A DNA stretch of 64,000 nt from Streptomyces mangrovi. GTDB taxonomy: Bacteria; Actinomycetota; Actinomycetes; Streptomycetales; Streptomycetaceae. Where the stretch lies: NCBI RefSeq assembly GCF_900114215.1, contig NZ_FOSG01000004.1:186001-250000 (forward strand), in the 5' to 3' direction. Below are positions 34,506 through 43,359 of the stretch, piece by piece. The notes beneath the pieces are model-generated. The model searched no databases, had not been told where the DNA came from, and was given only the letters and a program-made list of their open reading frames with translations. Position 1 is the stretch's first letter. Each line of letters opens with the position of its first letter. The position numbers were made by a program, and so were the translations under genes.

Positions 34506-35270
34506 ATGAGCCAGTGGGGAGACGAGTCCGCCGAGCCCGTCACGGCGGTCAGCCCGCGCCCGGTCGGGCGGGCGCTGCTGACGCAATCCTGGCGCGATGT
34601 GACCTTCCTGCACTGGCCGGTGGCCCCGGCGGCGGTCGCCCCGCTGCTGCCCGCCGGAGTCCGCCCCGACGTCCACGAGGGCACCGCCCATGTGGGGCTG
34701 GTGCCCTTCCGGATGCACGGTCTGGGTTTCGGCCGCGGGCCCGGGCTGCCGTACCTGGGGAGCTTTCCGGAGACCAACGTGCGCGTGTACGGCGTGGACC
34801 GGCGGGGGCGGCGCGGGGTGGTGTTCCTGACGCTGGAGTGCGCGCGGCTGCTGCCGGTGCTCGGGGCCCGGGCGGCGCTGCGCCTGCCGTACCGCTGGGC
34901 CTCCATGCGCCGCCGCACCGGGGACGGCCGCGACCTGCTGTGGACCAGCGTCAGGATCGGGCCGGGCGGCCGGGGCCGCCCGGCCACCCGGATCCGGGTA
35001 CGGGTGGGGGAGCGGATCGCCGAGCCCACCGCCCTGGAGCACTTCCTGACGGCCCGCTGGGGGCTGCACACAACCTGGTACGGCGGCAGGACGGTGTACC
35101 TGCCCAACGTCCACGAGACCTGGCCCCTGCACCGCGCCGAACTCCTGGAGTGCGAGGAGGGCCTCGTCGCCGCCTGCGGGCTGCCCGCTCCCGAAGGGGC
35201 CCCGCTCAGCGTGCTGTACGCGCCGCGCGTGGACGTCCGCTTCGGCCCGCCCCTGGCGGGCGGCCGCTGA
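34506..35270 (+). CDS. DUF2071 (YqjF-like) protein
   Basis: The 254-residue protein shows LLTQSWRDVTFLHWPVAPAA and LVPFRMHGLGF, then SFPETNVRVYGVDRRGRRGV, which define DUF2071. The family shares the acetoacetate-decarboxylase fold but its function is unknown. The ATG at 34506 follows GGGGAAAGG; a GTG 6 codons earlier is possible. Confidence 0.8.
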   Translation: MSQWGDESAEPVTAVSPRPVGRALLTQSWRDVTFLHWPVAPAAVAPLLPAGVRPDVHEGTAHVGLVPFRMHGLGFGRGPGLPYLGSFPETNVRVYGVDRRGRRGVVFLTLECARLLPVLGARAALRLPYRWASMRRRTGDGRDLLWTSVRIGPGGRGRPATRIRVRVGERIAEPTALEHFLTARWGLHTTWYGGRTVYLPNVHETWPLHRAELLECEEGLVAACGLPAPEGAPLSVLYAPRVDVRFGPPLAGGR

Positions 35271-35276
35271 CGCGCT

Positions 35277-35310
35277 CCCTCGCGGGACCGGAGCCCCGGC
35301 CCCGCGAGGG
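35277..35310. terminator. Bidirectional terminator hairpin
   Basis: CCCTCGCGGG (35277-35286) pairs with CCCGCGAGGG (35301-35310). It lies between the converging DUF2071 and CBS-domain genes. Confidence 0.75.
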
Positions 35311-35315
35311 GGTGG

Positions 35316-35741
35316 TCAGATCCGTTCGGCCACCACGGCCTCGACGAACCGGCCGACCTCGGTCTCGGGGAGGTTGCGCGCCAGGTCGGCTTCGCTGACC
35401 ATGCCGACCAGCCGCTTCTCCTCGTCGATGATCGGCACCCGGCGGATCTGGTGCTTCTCCATCGTGTCCAGCACCTTCTCGACGCCCGTGTCGGCGGTCA
35501 CCGTGAACGTCCGCCCCTGGGCCAGCTCACCGGCGGTCGTCCTGGTCGGGTCGCCCCCCGCGGCCAGGCACTTCACCACGATGTCGCGGTCGGTGATGAT
35601 TCCGTGCAGCTTGTCGTCGTCGCCGCATATCGGCAGCGCGCCCACGTCGAGGTCGCGCATGCGCCGTGCCGCGGCGTCCAGCGTCTCGTGCTCCCCGACG
35701 CACTCCGCGCCGGTGTGCATGATGTCCCGGGCAGTGGTCAT
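35316..35741 (-). CDS. Two-CBS-domain protein
   Basis: The 141-residue protein MTTARDIMHTGAECVGEHET carries two CBS repeats (DVGALPICGDDDKLHGIITD and IRRVPIIDEEKRLVGMVSEA). Such stand-alone pairs bind adenine nucleotides or SAM and act as energy or stress sensors. GAGGAG precedes the ATG. It lies near a Usp gene, a common actinobacterial stress pairing. Confidence 0.9.
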   Translation of the reverse strand: MTTARDIMHTGAECVGEHETLDAAARRMRDLDVGALPICGDDDKLHGIITDRDIVVKCLAAGGDPTRTTAGELAQGRTFTVTADTGVEKVLDTMEKHQIRRVPIIDEEKRLVGMVSEADLARNLPETEVGRFVEAVVAERI

Positions 35742-35953
35742 GGCAGTCTCCTCGCATCGGAAATGCAGTGAATGCGGTGGATTCGGTGAATGCTGTGGGT
35801 CCGGCGGGTCCGGCGGGTCCGGCGACCGCGGTGGCCCCGGCTCCGTGGAGAGGCCCCGGGCGGCTGGGCGCCCCGGCGCCCTCGGACGCCTGGGCCGGTA
35901 GTCCATTCTGGTCCGTTCCACCGCCTCCCGCATCCGGACGGCGGGGCGCCGCG

Positions 35954-36844
35954 TCAGGCGGTGCGCCCGCCCGCGGCAGGGACGGTGAAGACCGGGCAGC
36001 GCGCGTGGTGGAGCACACCCTGGCTCACCGAACCCAGCAGCATCCCGGTGAAGCCCCCGCGGCCCCGGGTGCCCACGACCAGGCCGAGAGCCTGCTCGGA
36101 CGCCTCGGCCAGGACCTGTACCGGATGGCCTCGTACGAACTCGTGGCGCAGGTTCACCTCCGGGTGCGCGGCGGTGCGGCCCGCGACCGACTCCGACAGC
36201 AGCCGGCGGGCCTCCTGCTCCGCCGCGTCCTCGTCCAGGGAGCCCAGCAGCGGCGGATGCCACACGTACAGCGCCCGTAGCGCAGCGTCGCGCAGCGAGG
36301 CCTCCTCGAAGGCGAAGTCGACGGCCGCGGCGGAGTCCGGGCTGCCGTCGACGCCCACTACGAAGTACGGCGGCTGCCGGGTGAGGTGCTCCGGCTCCCG
36401 CAGGACCACCACCGGGCACGCGGCGTGGGCGGTGAGCGGCAGTCCCACCGCGGTGGAGCCGAACAGCTCCTGCGCGGAGGACAGGTGCCAGGAACCCACC
36501 ACGGCCATCGCCGCGTTCCGGGACTCCTCACGCAGCACCCAGGCGGGATGCCCCTCCGCCAGCAGCCAGGAGACCTCCACCCGCGGCTGCCGCTCCTCGA
36601 CGAAGGCGACCGCCTCCCCGAGCACCCGCTCGCCGGTCTCGTGCAGCGCATCGTTCCACTGTTCCCAGGAGGGCCGCAGCTCCGACGACCAGTAGCCGCC
36701 GGTCGGCACGCCCTGGGCGTGCACCACGCGCAGCGGCAGGCCTCGCCGGGCGGCCTCGTCCGCGGACCAGGCGAGGGCCGACCGCCGGGAGGGGTCGGGG
36801 TCCACCCCCACCACGATCGGCCGACGTCCCTGTGAACTCGTCAT
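35954..36844 (-). CDS. Tandem universal stress protein (two UspA domains)
   Basis: The protein has 296 residues. Domain 1 starts RPIVVGVDPDPSRRSALAWS; domain 2 starts YFVVGVDGSPDSAAAVDFA. Only the second keeps the ATP loop (VVGTRGRGGFTGMLLGSVSQ); the first has VVGSWHLSSAQELFGST. This fits an ATP-binding stress regulator like those of the DosR-type response. The 212-base gap to the CBS gene contains three copies of a 9-bp unit GGTCCGGCG. Confidence 0.88.
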   Translation of the reverse strand: MTSSQGRRPIVVGVDPDPSRRSALAWSADEAARRGLPLRVVHAQGVPTGGYWSSELRPSWEQWNDALHETGERVLGEAVAFVEERQPRVEVSWLLAEGHPAWVLREESRNAAMAVVGSWHLSSAQELFGSTAVGLPLTAHAACPVVVLREPEHLTRQPPYFVVGVDGSPDSAAAVDFAFEEASLRDAALRALYVWHPPLLGSLDEDAAEQEARRLLSESVAGRTAAHPEVNLRHEFVRGHPVQVLAEASEQALGLVVGTRGRGGFTGMLLGSVSQGVLHHARCPVFTVPAAGGRTA

Positions 36845-36952
36845 AGCCGCCTCCGGGGTAGTCTCTCGCCCCCCCTCGCCGCCCCAGTCTGTCAGCGCCC
36901 CGTCGGCCGCGCCCGTCGGGCGGGGCGGTCCGTACGCGGCCGAAGGCGTCGT

Positions 36953-37177
36953 CTACAGGCCCTGGGCCAGCAGGATCTCGTGCGCCAGCCTGGCCCCGCG
37001 GGCGGCCTCCTTCGGCAGCACGGTGTCCTGGGAGGGTGGCTGCTCCAGCCCCCGGGCCAGTGCCCGGACGGCCTCGGCCAGTGCCTGCACCTGCGTCTCC
37101 AGCGCCTGCACCCGGGCCTCCTGTGAACTCTGCGGGCCGTGGCCCGAGGGCTGCTCGTACGGGCTGTTCGCGGTCAT
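36953..37177 (-). CDS. 74-residue coiled-coil protein
   Basis: MTANSPYEQPSGHGPQSSQE precedes a heptad-like helix (ARVQALETQVQALAEAVRAL) and ends HEILLAQGL. GAAAGGTG lies before the ATG. A small coiled-coil with unknown partner. No family recognised. Confidence 0.6.
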   Translation of the reverse strand: MTANSPYEQPSGHGPQSSQEARVQALETQVQALAEAVRALARGLEQPPSQDTVLPKEAARGARLAHEILLAQGL

Positions 37178-37456
37178 GTCGGCACCTTTCGTCCGTCGGG
37201 CACGGAGAGGAGAACCGTCCGGCGGCCGGCCGCCGGCGTCCGGGCCGGTGCGGGCCTTCCGGGGCACCGGCCGGCCCACGGCCGCCGCCCGCCTCCTTCG
37301 GGCCATCCTCTTCCAGTCTGCTCCGGCCCGCGCGCCGGCGGAGGGCTCCGGCCGGATCGGCGAGCCGGTCCGGTGAGGCGGCCCCGAGGGGGTAGGCGGT
37401 GCGGGACGGAGCGGACGGCCCGTGAGGAGGACCGCCCCGCCCGGGCGCCACTCTGA

Positions 37457-37501
37457 CGCGCCGGTGCGGACGCCGGCCCGTAGGGCGTCCGCACCGGCGC
37501 G
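37457..37501 (-). terminator. Strong terminator after the encapsulin gene
   Basis: Bases 37457-37474 pair perfectly over 18 bp with 37484-37501, with a 9-nt loop, starting 3 bases after the encapsulin stop on the minus strand. The remainder of the 326-base spacer shows nothing else. It marks the 3' end of the cluster transcript. Confidence 0.85.
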
Positions 37502-37503
37502 GG

Positions 37504-38376
37504 TCAGCCCGGCACCACGTGGAAGAAGTGGGTCGGCAGCTGGACGGCGACGGACTCGTGGACCACCGCGCACACCGCAGTGCCCCCGGGCTCGTCGAAG
37601 GTCCCCGGCGGCGGCTCCGCGACCTTGATCACCGAGTGCTCGGCGTCCAGGAGCACGGCGGCCATGGCGAAGTCCCCGACCAGCGCGCAACCGGGCGCCA
37701 CCTGGCGGTGGCGGCAGACCATGACGCCCTCGCGGGCGAGATCGGCCAGCAGGCTGCCGGAGCCGACCAGCTGCCCGTAGTAGTCGCGGGGGTTGACCAT
37801 CACCGCGTGCCCGGTTCCGCCGGTCTGCTCGATCTCGTCGAAGGCGGCGAGCAGACCGGCGGCGTACGAGCCCCGGTAGGGCAGGGACGCCACGTCCGGA
37901 TGGCGCAGCACGTCATGGGTGAGCGCCCGGTTCTCCGCGGTGCCCAGCCGGACCATCAGCCGCCGGTCCACGAAGGCGGCCAGCGCCGCCGGGTCCCCGG
38001 CGAGCCCGTCGGGGACCCGCACCCAGGCGGTGATCGGTGCGACGTGGTGGTCGGCCGGGGCGAACAGGAACGAGTCCTCGCGCAGCCGGCCCTCGCGGGT
38101 CGGCGCCTCCCCGGGCGGCCTGGTCTCGAACCAGGTGCGCACCGCGCCGGAGCCGGCCCGCTGCTTGCGGAACAGGTGACGGGCGGTCAGCCGGTGCCTC
38201 TCCTTCCCCGGCTGGAAGGCGTCGGTGACGGTGAAGCCGAAGTGGACCTCGGCCCTGTCCGGCGCCTCGGCGAAGGCCCGGGCGAACTCCTCGCCCGGCG
38301 AGGGTGCGGTGGCCGGTGCGGTCGCGGCGGGCGGCGGCGGGCCGCCCTGCTCGGTGGCGGTCGCGGTGGCGTTCAT
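37504..38376 (-). CDS. Family 3-like encapsulin shell protein (HK97 fold)
   Basis: The protein has 290 residues and follows a strong ribosome site (AGGAGGGA). The first 30 residues are a disordered Ala/Pro/Thr arm. Segments expected of an HK97-type shell are present: HFGFTVTDAFQPGKERHRL and a long E-loop-like stretch (residues about 50-105); ITAWVRVPDGLAGDPAALAA and FVDRRLMVRLGTAENRALTH for the spine helix and adjacent loop; DEIEQTGGTGHAVMVNPRDY; RHRQVAPGCALVGDFAMAAV and LLDAEHSVIKVAEP for the A-domain/P-domain end. No phage genes are nearby. The surrounding sulfotransferase, reductases and A-T-R protein agree with the 'natural product' Family 3 encapsulins. It presumably self-assembles into a nanocompartment. 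Cargo is unknown. Confidence 0.75.
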   Translation of the reverse strand: MNATATATEQGGPPPPAATAPATAPSPGEEFARAFAEAPDRAEVHFGFTVTDAFQPGKERHRLTARHLFRKQRAGSGAVRTWFETRPPGEAPTREGRLREDSFLFAPADHHVAPITAWVRVPDGLAGDPAALAAFVDRRLMVRLGTAENRALTHDVLRHPDVASLPYRGSYAAGLLAAFDEIEQTGGTGHAVMVNPRDYYGQLVGSGSLLADLAREGVMVCRHRQVAPGCALVGDFAMAAVLLDAEHSVIKVAEPPPGTFDEPGGTAVCAVVHESVAVQLPTHFFHVVPG

Positions 38377-38434
38377 GGTCCGGTCCCTCCTGGTACTGGG
38401 TCCGCGGGGGTCACGGGTTGTGTCACGGGTCGTC

Positions 38435-39154
38435 TCACAGGGCGTGCTCGATCAGCCGCTCGTAGTACGGCAGGTGGTGTTCGTGGAAGGAACGCAGCCG
38501 CTCGTCGTTGTCGACGGTGACGGCGTACTCCCGCTCCGGCGCTCGGAAGGCCGAGCTGGCCATGACGTCCAGGTGCCAGCGACGGTTCGGCCGCCACTCG
38601 GCGCGCTCGCCCGGCTGCCAGTTCAGGGCCTCGGGGACGTAGGGCAGCCCGACCCGCTCGCAGTACGCCGAGACCACTTCCGCCGGATCGGCCAGCAGCC
38701 GTTCGGCGCGGATCACCACCGGGCGCTCGCCGGTCGTCTTCCAGGCGAGTTCGAACAGGTCCCACTGGTGCTCGTAGCCGATCTCGGAGCAGGTCACCTC
38801 GGGTTTGACCGCGTGGTGCGAGGCGATGGCGCGCGCCGGGTCGCGGACGATGAAGGTGTGCCGGAAGCCCGCGATCCGTTCCGGGTGGTCGAACAGGTAC
38901 TGGTAGCGGTACTCCAGGGTGTCCTTGAAGAACACCGGCCGCTCCTCGCCCAGCGCCGCGAGGTGGGCCAGCAGATCGCCGGGGGAGCGGAGCACGACCG
39001 TGCCCCCGTCCGGACCGGGCACGGACACCTCGCCGTGGTCGGTGAGCAGCACCAGCGGCTCGTGCACCACGGTCACGTCGCCGCGTTCGGCCATCATGCG
39101 CAGGAAGGCGGTGGAGACCGCACGGGGATGCGCCCACATGGCTATGACGGTCAC
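38435..39154 (-). CDS. Sulfotransferase-like P-loop protein
   Basis: The protein has 239 residues from a GTG that overlaps the stop of the aldo/keto reductase gene (GTGA). It starts VTVIAMWAHPRAVSTAFLRM, where AHPRAVSTAF corresponds to the 5'-phosphosulfate loop of sulfotransferases though altered from the usual SGTT form. FIVRDPARAIASHHAV matches the 3'-phosphate-binding region. It may sulfate the product or be a divergent P-loop protein. Position between shell and reductase genes makes it a candidate cargo or client. Confidence 0.75.
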   Translation of the reverse strand: MTVIAMWAHPRAVSTAFLRMMAERGDVTVVHEPLVLLTDHGEVSVPGPDGGTVVLRSPGDLLAHLAALGEERPVFFKDTLEYRYQYLFDHPERIAGFRHTFIVRDPARAIASHHAVKPEVTCSEIGYEHQWDLFELAWKTTGERPVVIRAERLLADPAEVVSAYCERVGLPYVPEALNWQPGERAEWRPNRRWHLDVMASSAFRAPEREYAVTVDNDERLRSFHEHHLPYYERLIEHAL

Positions 39155-40134
39155 ATCGACCACTCCGTCGGGCGGCGGTCCCAGCGGTGGCCGCGCAGCT
39201 CGTCGAGCATGGCGCGGTCCAGCCGCCGGCCGTCGGAGACGGCCAGGTTGGCGCGGACGTGCTCCGGTCTGCGCATGCCGGGGATGACGGTGCTGACGGC
39301 CGGGTGGTGGAGGATGAAGCGCAGCGACAGCTCGGGCAGTGTCATGCCCCTGGGCAGCACCTTCTTCAGCCGCTCGGCGCGCTCCACCGTCGGGCCCAGG
39401 TTGTCGGGGCCGAAGTAGACCGCCCGCCAGTCGTCCTCGGGGAAGACGGTGTCGTGGGTGAGCTTTCCGGTGAGACCGCCCTCGTCGAAGGGGACGCGGG
39501 CGATGATGCCGATGTCGTCGAGCAGCGCGCGTTCGAACAGCTCGTCCTCGGGGGCCTGGTCGAAGATGTTGTAGATGACCTGGACGACGTCGACCAGGCC
39601 GGTGTCGATCGCCCGCAGGCAGTTCTCCGGCTCCCAGCGGTTGACGCTGATGCCGAACCCCTCGATCACGCCCTCGGCCTTGAGATCGGAGATCACCCGC
39701 TGCCAGCGCTCGTCGTCGCTCCACCGGTCCTCCCAGACGTGGAACTGCAGCAGGTCGATGCGGTCGGTGCCGAGGTTCTCCAGGCTGCGGTGGACGTACT
39801 CGCGCACATGGCCGGGCGGGAAGACGTCGTCGAGGGTGTCGCCGGGGCGCGGCGGCCACTGCCGGTTCAGCGGCGGAACCTTGGTGGCGACGTACAGCCG
39901 GCGGTCGGAGTGCCTGCGCAGCAGATCGCCCAGCATCCGTTCGCTGACACCGCGGCCGTAGACCCAGGCGGTGTCGAAGAAGGTGCAGCCGAGCTCGACC
40001 GCCAGGTCCAGGCAGTCCGGTGCGGTGCCGTAGTCCCAGCCGGTGAAGCCTCCGGGGCCGCCTCCGATGCCCCACATGCCGTAGCCGATCTCGCTGACGT
40101 CCCAGCCCAGCCGGCCCATGCTTCGGTAGTGCAC
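39151..40134 (-). CDS. Aldo/keto reductase
   Basis: The protein has 327 residues with MGRLGWDVSEIGYGMWGIGG, the catalytic tetrad region TFFDTAWVYGRGVSERMLGD (Asp, Tyr), YVATKVPP (Lys), and LLQFHVWEDRW (His). The NADPH region is VSTVIPGMRRPEHVRANL. Reduction of an aldehyde made by the neighbouring thioester-reductase protein is a likely role. Coupled to the sulfotransferase-like gene by a 4-bp overlap. Confidence 0.9.
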   Translation of the reverse strand: MHYRSMGRLGWDVSEIGYGMWGIGGGPGGFTGWDYGTAPDCLDLAVELGCTFFDTAWVYGRGVSERMLGDLLRRHSDRRLYVATKVPPLNRQWPPRPGDTLDDVFPPGHVREYVHRSLENLGTDRIDLLQFHVWEDRWSDDERWQRVISDLKAEGVIEGFGISVNRWEPENCLRAIDTGLVDVVQVIYNIFDQAPEDELFERALLDDIGIIARVPFDEGGLTGKLTHDTVFPEDDWRAVYFGPDNLGPTVERAERLKKVLPRGMTLPELSLRFILHHPAVSTVIPGMRRPEHVRANLAVSDGRRLDRAMLDELRGHRWDRRPTEWSM

Positions 40135-40222
40135 TGTCGTCCTTTCGGTTCGCTGTCTCGGAACTCTCGGTGTTCGGGTGTGCTTCGGTGTGTTCGGGGT
40201 GCCCGGTGGCCGGACACGCCGT

Positions 40223-43200
40223 TCAGGAGGTGAGCGTGGCGCGGTAGGCGGCGACCGCCGCCTCCAGCGGCCCCTCGCGCAGACCGTGCCGGGCGTCGAG
40301 GGCGGCGCACGCGTCCCTGGTGAACAGGCCGGGATTGTCCGACAGCAGGTGCCGGAAGTCCGGTGGCCCGCCGGGCGCGGCCGACGGCAGGGCCGTCAGC
40401 AGGGCGTGCAGCACGGCCGCGGCCGAATCCCTGTCGCCGTCCGCCGCCTCCCGCAGCGCCGCCGCGAACTCCTCCGCCGGCACCGTGCGCAGGGTGCGCG
40501 CACCGTCCGGAGCGGCCAGGTCGAGTGCGGCGAAGTCCACACCGCCGGGGCGGAAGACGTGGTACACGCCGCGGCCGGGCGGCCCGGGCGGCGGCTCGGT
40601 GAGCGCGGCGACCAGCCGGGCGGCCGTCTCGTCCACGGGTGTGTAGTCGGAGACCATCGGCACACCGGGCCGCACGCCCAGCTGGAGGAAGGCGGACAGC
40701 AGCAGATGGGTGAGCGCCGCGGGATTGGGCACGCCGTTGTCGGCCGCCGGCATCACCTCGCCCAGCCGGTGCACCACCACCGGTGCGCCCAGCCGCCGCG
40801 CCGCGAGCACCATGCGCTCGGCCACCCACTTGGACCGGCTGTAGCCGCTGGCGGGCAGGGCCGCGTCGCGGGGGTCGAAGTCCTCGCCCACCGGCTCCGC
40901 CGCACCGGCCGCGTGCCGGTCCAGGACGCCGAGGGTGGAGATGTGGTGCAGCGGTTTGGGCCGCCCCGACAGGGCGAAACGCAGCACCTCGGCCGTGCCG
41001 GCGACATTGGCCGGTCGGTGGGAGCGGTAGTCCAGCAGAAAGTTGACCAGTCCTCCGATGTGCAGCACGGCGTCGCACTCGGCGGTGAGGGACTCCCACT
41101 GTGGGCGCGGCCAGCCGAAGCGGGGCCGCTCCAGGTCGCCGTGGCGGGCCTCGACGCGCGCGGCGACGTCCGCGTCCCACAGCCCCTGCGAGCGCAGGGT
41201 GCGCGCCAGCCGCTCCCTGGCGTGCGCGTCGTCGCGGGCGCGTACCAGGCACACCGCGCGCGCCCCGGTGGACGTCACCAGCCGGTGCACGGTCCGGGCC
41301 CCGACGAAGCCGGTGGCCCCGGTGACCAGGACGGTGCGCGGCGGCACGGCCGGGACCGCGTCCGCCGCCCGGCGCGCCAGGCGGGTCAGGTCCGCCGGGA
41401 GCCGGGCGTCGCGCTCCATCGAGCGCGCCTCGTCCCCGGCGGGCGCCCCGGGCTCTTCGCCGCCACGCGCACCGGATCCGTCCAGGGCCGCGGCGAGCCG
41501 CTCGGGCGTGCGGTGCTCGTAGACGTCGGACAGGCTCACACGGGCGCCCACGGCCTCCCGGATGCGCAGCGTCGCGCTCATGGCGGACAGCGAGTCGCCA
41601 CCGCGTGCCAGGAAGTCGTCGCCGGCCCGGAAGTCGGGCAGGCCGAGCACCGAGCCCATCACGTACGCGATGCGCTGGACGGGGGTTTGCGAGCCCGCCG
41701 GCCCGTGCGCGGCCGGCCTCGCCTCGGACTCCAGCTTGTCCTCCACGATCGCGCGCAGCGCGCGCAGGTCCACCTTGCCGTTGTCCGTCAGAGGCAGGGA
41801 CTGGAGCACGAAGCAGTGGCGCGGCACCTGGATGCGGGGCAGCACGGACGCCAGATGGGCGCGGAGCGCCGCCGGGGTGGTGCCCGGCTCGGTCGCCGCC
41901 GCGACCACCAGCCGGGTGCGCCCGGCCCGCCGCACCGTCATGGCCTTGGCCTGCACGACACCGCGGCAGCCCTCGGCGGCGGCCTCGATCTCGGCCGGCT
42001 CGATGCGGACGCCGTCCACTTTGGCCTGCCGGTCGCGCCGACCGGCGAAGCGCAGCAGCCCGCGTTCGTCGTACCAGCCCAGATCACCGGTGCGGTACAG
42101 CCGCTCGCCGGGAACCGAGGGGAAGGGATTGGGCACGAACGCCCGCTCGGTGCGCTCCGGGTCGCCCAGGTAGCCCGCCCCCACACAGGCGCCGCCGACC
42201 AGGATCTCACCGGTGGCGCCCGCGGGCAGGGGCCGCAGCGCGTCGTCGACGACGAGGGCGTGGCAGTTGTCGATGGGCCGCCCGAGCGGTATGTGGTCGC
42301 CCTCGTCGCCCCGGACGCGGTGGAAGACCATGCCGATGGCGGTCTCCGAGGGCCCGTACCCGTTGTCGATCTCCAGGCCGGGGACCATCTCCCGCAGCCG
42401 GTGGACGGAGTGCGGCACGATCTCCTCGCCGCCGACCACCAGATGCCGAAGGGAGGAGACCCTGCGCACGGCCGCCGGGTCGGACTCCAGCAGCGCCACG
42501 AGCATGCCCAGGATCGCCGGGACGAAGTCGGTGACCGTGACCCGGTGGCGGTCGATGGCCTCCACCGTCCGCTCCAGGTCGAGGAACTCGCCCTGCTCGG
42601 GGACGACCGTCCGCCCGCCGGTGGTCAGCGGCCACAGCAACTGCCAGATGGCGGAGTCGAAGGTGTGGCGGCTGTTCTGGAGCACCACCTCCCGCCCGGT
42701 GGCACGGAAGTGGCGGGTCATGAAGCGGAACCGGTTGGTCAGGCCGCCGTGCAGGTTGAGGGCGCACTTGGGGGCGCCGGTCGTGCCGGAGGTGAACACC
42801 CCGTAGGCGATGTCGCCGGCGCCGGGCAGGACACCGGGACGCTCGGTGCTCGGCGTGATCCCGGCCGCACGCACGACCGTCGCCGGCCGGCCGGCGCACA
42901 CTGGCGGCCCGGAGGTCAGCACCAGCGGCGGGTCCAGCGTCCCCAGCACCGAGCGCAGCCGTTCCTCCGGCCACACCGGGTCGCACAGCGCGAACGCCGC
43001 ACCGGTTTTCATCAACGCCACCATGCACAAAGGAAGTTCGACGCTGTTGCCCACCACCACGGGCACCACCGAGCCGGGGCCCGCACCGGCCGCCGACAAT
43101 CGCGCGGCGAGCCCGTTGGCGAGCGCGTCGAACTCCGCGTACGTCAGGACCCTCTCCTTTCGTGCCCCCCGCCAGACCAGGGCGGGACGGTCGGGGGTCC

Positions 43201-43303
43201 GGTCGGCCTGTTCCTCGATGAGCGCGGTCACGGGCCGGTAGGGGCCGTGATCGACGCTGCCGCCGGCGGAAAGCCGGAGGTTGTCCGACGCGTCTGTCGA
43301 CAT
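40223..43303 (-). CDS. NRPS-like A-T-R protein (adenylation, carrier, thioester reductase)
   Basis: The protein has 1026 residues with no condensation domain. Residues about 20-540 are an adenylation domain: YGVFTSGTTGAPKCALN (A3), HTFDSAIWQLLWP (A4; the Asp is typical of alpha-amino-acid binding), NGYGPSETAIGM (A5), YRTGDLGWYDERG (A7), and LPLTDNGKVDLR (A10 Lys). About 570-645 is a carrier protein with FLARGGDSLSAM (phosphopantetheine Ser). About 685-1026 is a Rossmann reductase: VLVTGATGFVGARTVHRL and SGYSRSKWVAERM (Tyr-x3-Lys). Such proteins load an acid and release it as an aldehyde, like Lys2 or carboxylate reductases. Confidence 0.92.
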   Translation of the reverse strand: MSTDASDNLRLSAGGSVDHGPYRPVTALIEEQADRTPDRPALVWRGARKERVLTYAEFDALANGLAARLSAAGAGPGSVVPVVVGNSVELPLCMVALMKTGAAFALCDPVWPEERLRSVLGTLDPPLVLTSGPPVCAGRPATVVRAAGITPSTERPGVLPGAGDIAYGVFTSGTTGAPKCALNLHGGLTNRFRFMTRHFRATGREVVLQNSRHTFDSAIWQLLWPLTTGGRTVVPEQGEFLDLERTVEAIDRHRVTVTDFVPAILGMLVALLESDPAAVRRVSSLRHLVVGGEEIVPHSVHRLREMVPGLEIDNGYGPSETAIGMVFHRVRGDEGDHIPLGRPIDNCHALVVDDALRPLPAGATGEILVGGACVGAGYLGDPERTERAFVPNPFPSVPGERLYRTGDLGWYDERGLLRFAGRRDRQAKVDGVRIEPAEIEAAAEGCRGVVQAKAMTVRRAGRTRLVVAAATEPGTTPAALRAHLASVLPRIQVPRHCFVLQSLPLTDNGKVDLRALRAIVEDKLESEARPAAHGPAGSQTPVQRIAYVMGSVLGLPDFRAGDDFLARGGDSLSAMSATLRIREAVGARVSLSDVYEHRTPERLAAALDGSGARGGEEPGAPAGDEARSMERDARLPADLTRLARRAADAVPAVPPRTVLVTGATGFVGARTVHRLVTSTGARAVCLVRARDDAHARERLARTLRSQGLWDADVAARVEARHGDLERPRFGWPRPQWESLTAECDAVLHIGGLVNFLLDYRSHRPANVAGTAEVLRFALSGRPKPLHHISTLGVLDRHAAGAAEPVGEDFDPRDAALPASGYSRSKWVAERMVLAARRLGAPVVVHRLGEVMPAADNGVPNPAALTHLLLSAFLQLGVRPGVPMVSDYTPVDETAARLVAALTEPPPGPPGRGVYHVFRPGGVDFAALDLAAPDGARTLRTVPAEEFAAALREAADGDRDSAAAVLHALLTALPSAAPGGPPDFRHLLSDNPGLFTRDACAALDARHGLREGPLEAAVAAYRATLTS

Positions 43304-43359
43304 ATCTGTGCACTCCCTGCTGGTGACGGGACGGCGCGCTGGAGGGGGGGCCGTGCGGG

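Noticed and set aside
37504..38376. Phage capsid gene of a prophage
   Set aside because: No portal, terminase, protease or tail genes nearby; all neighbours are metabolic.
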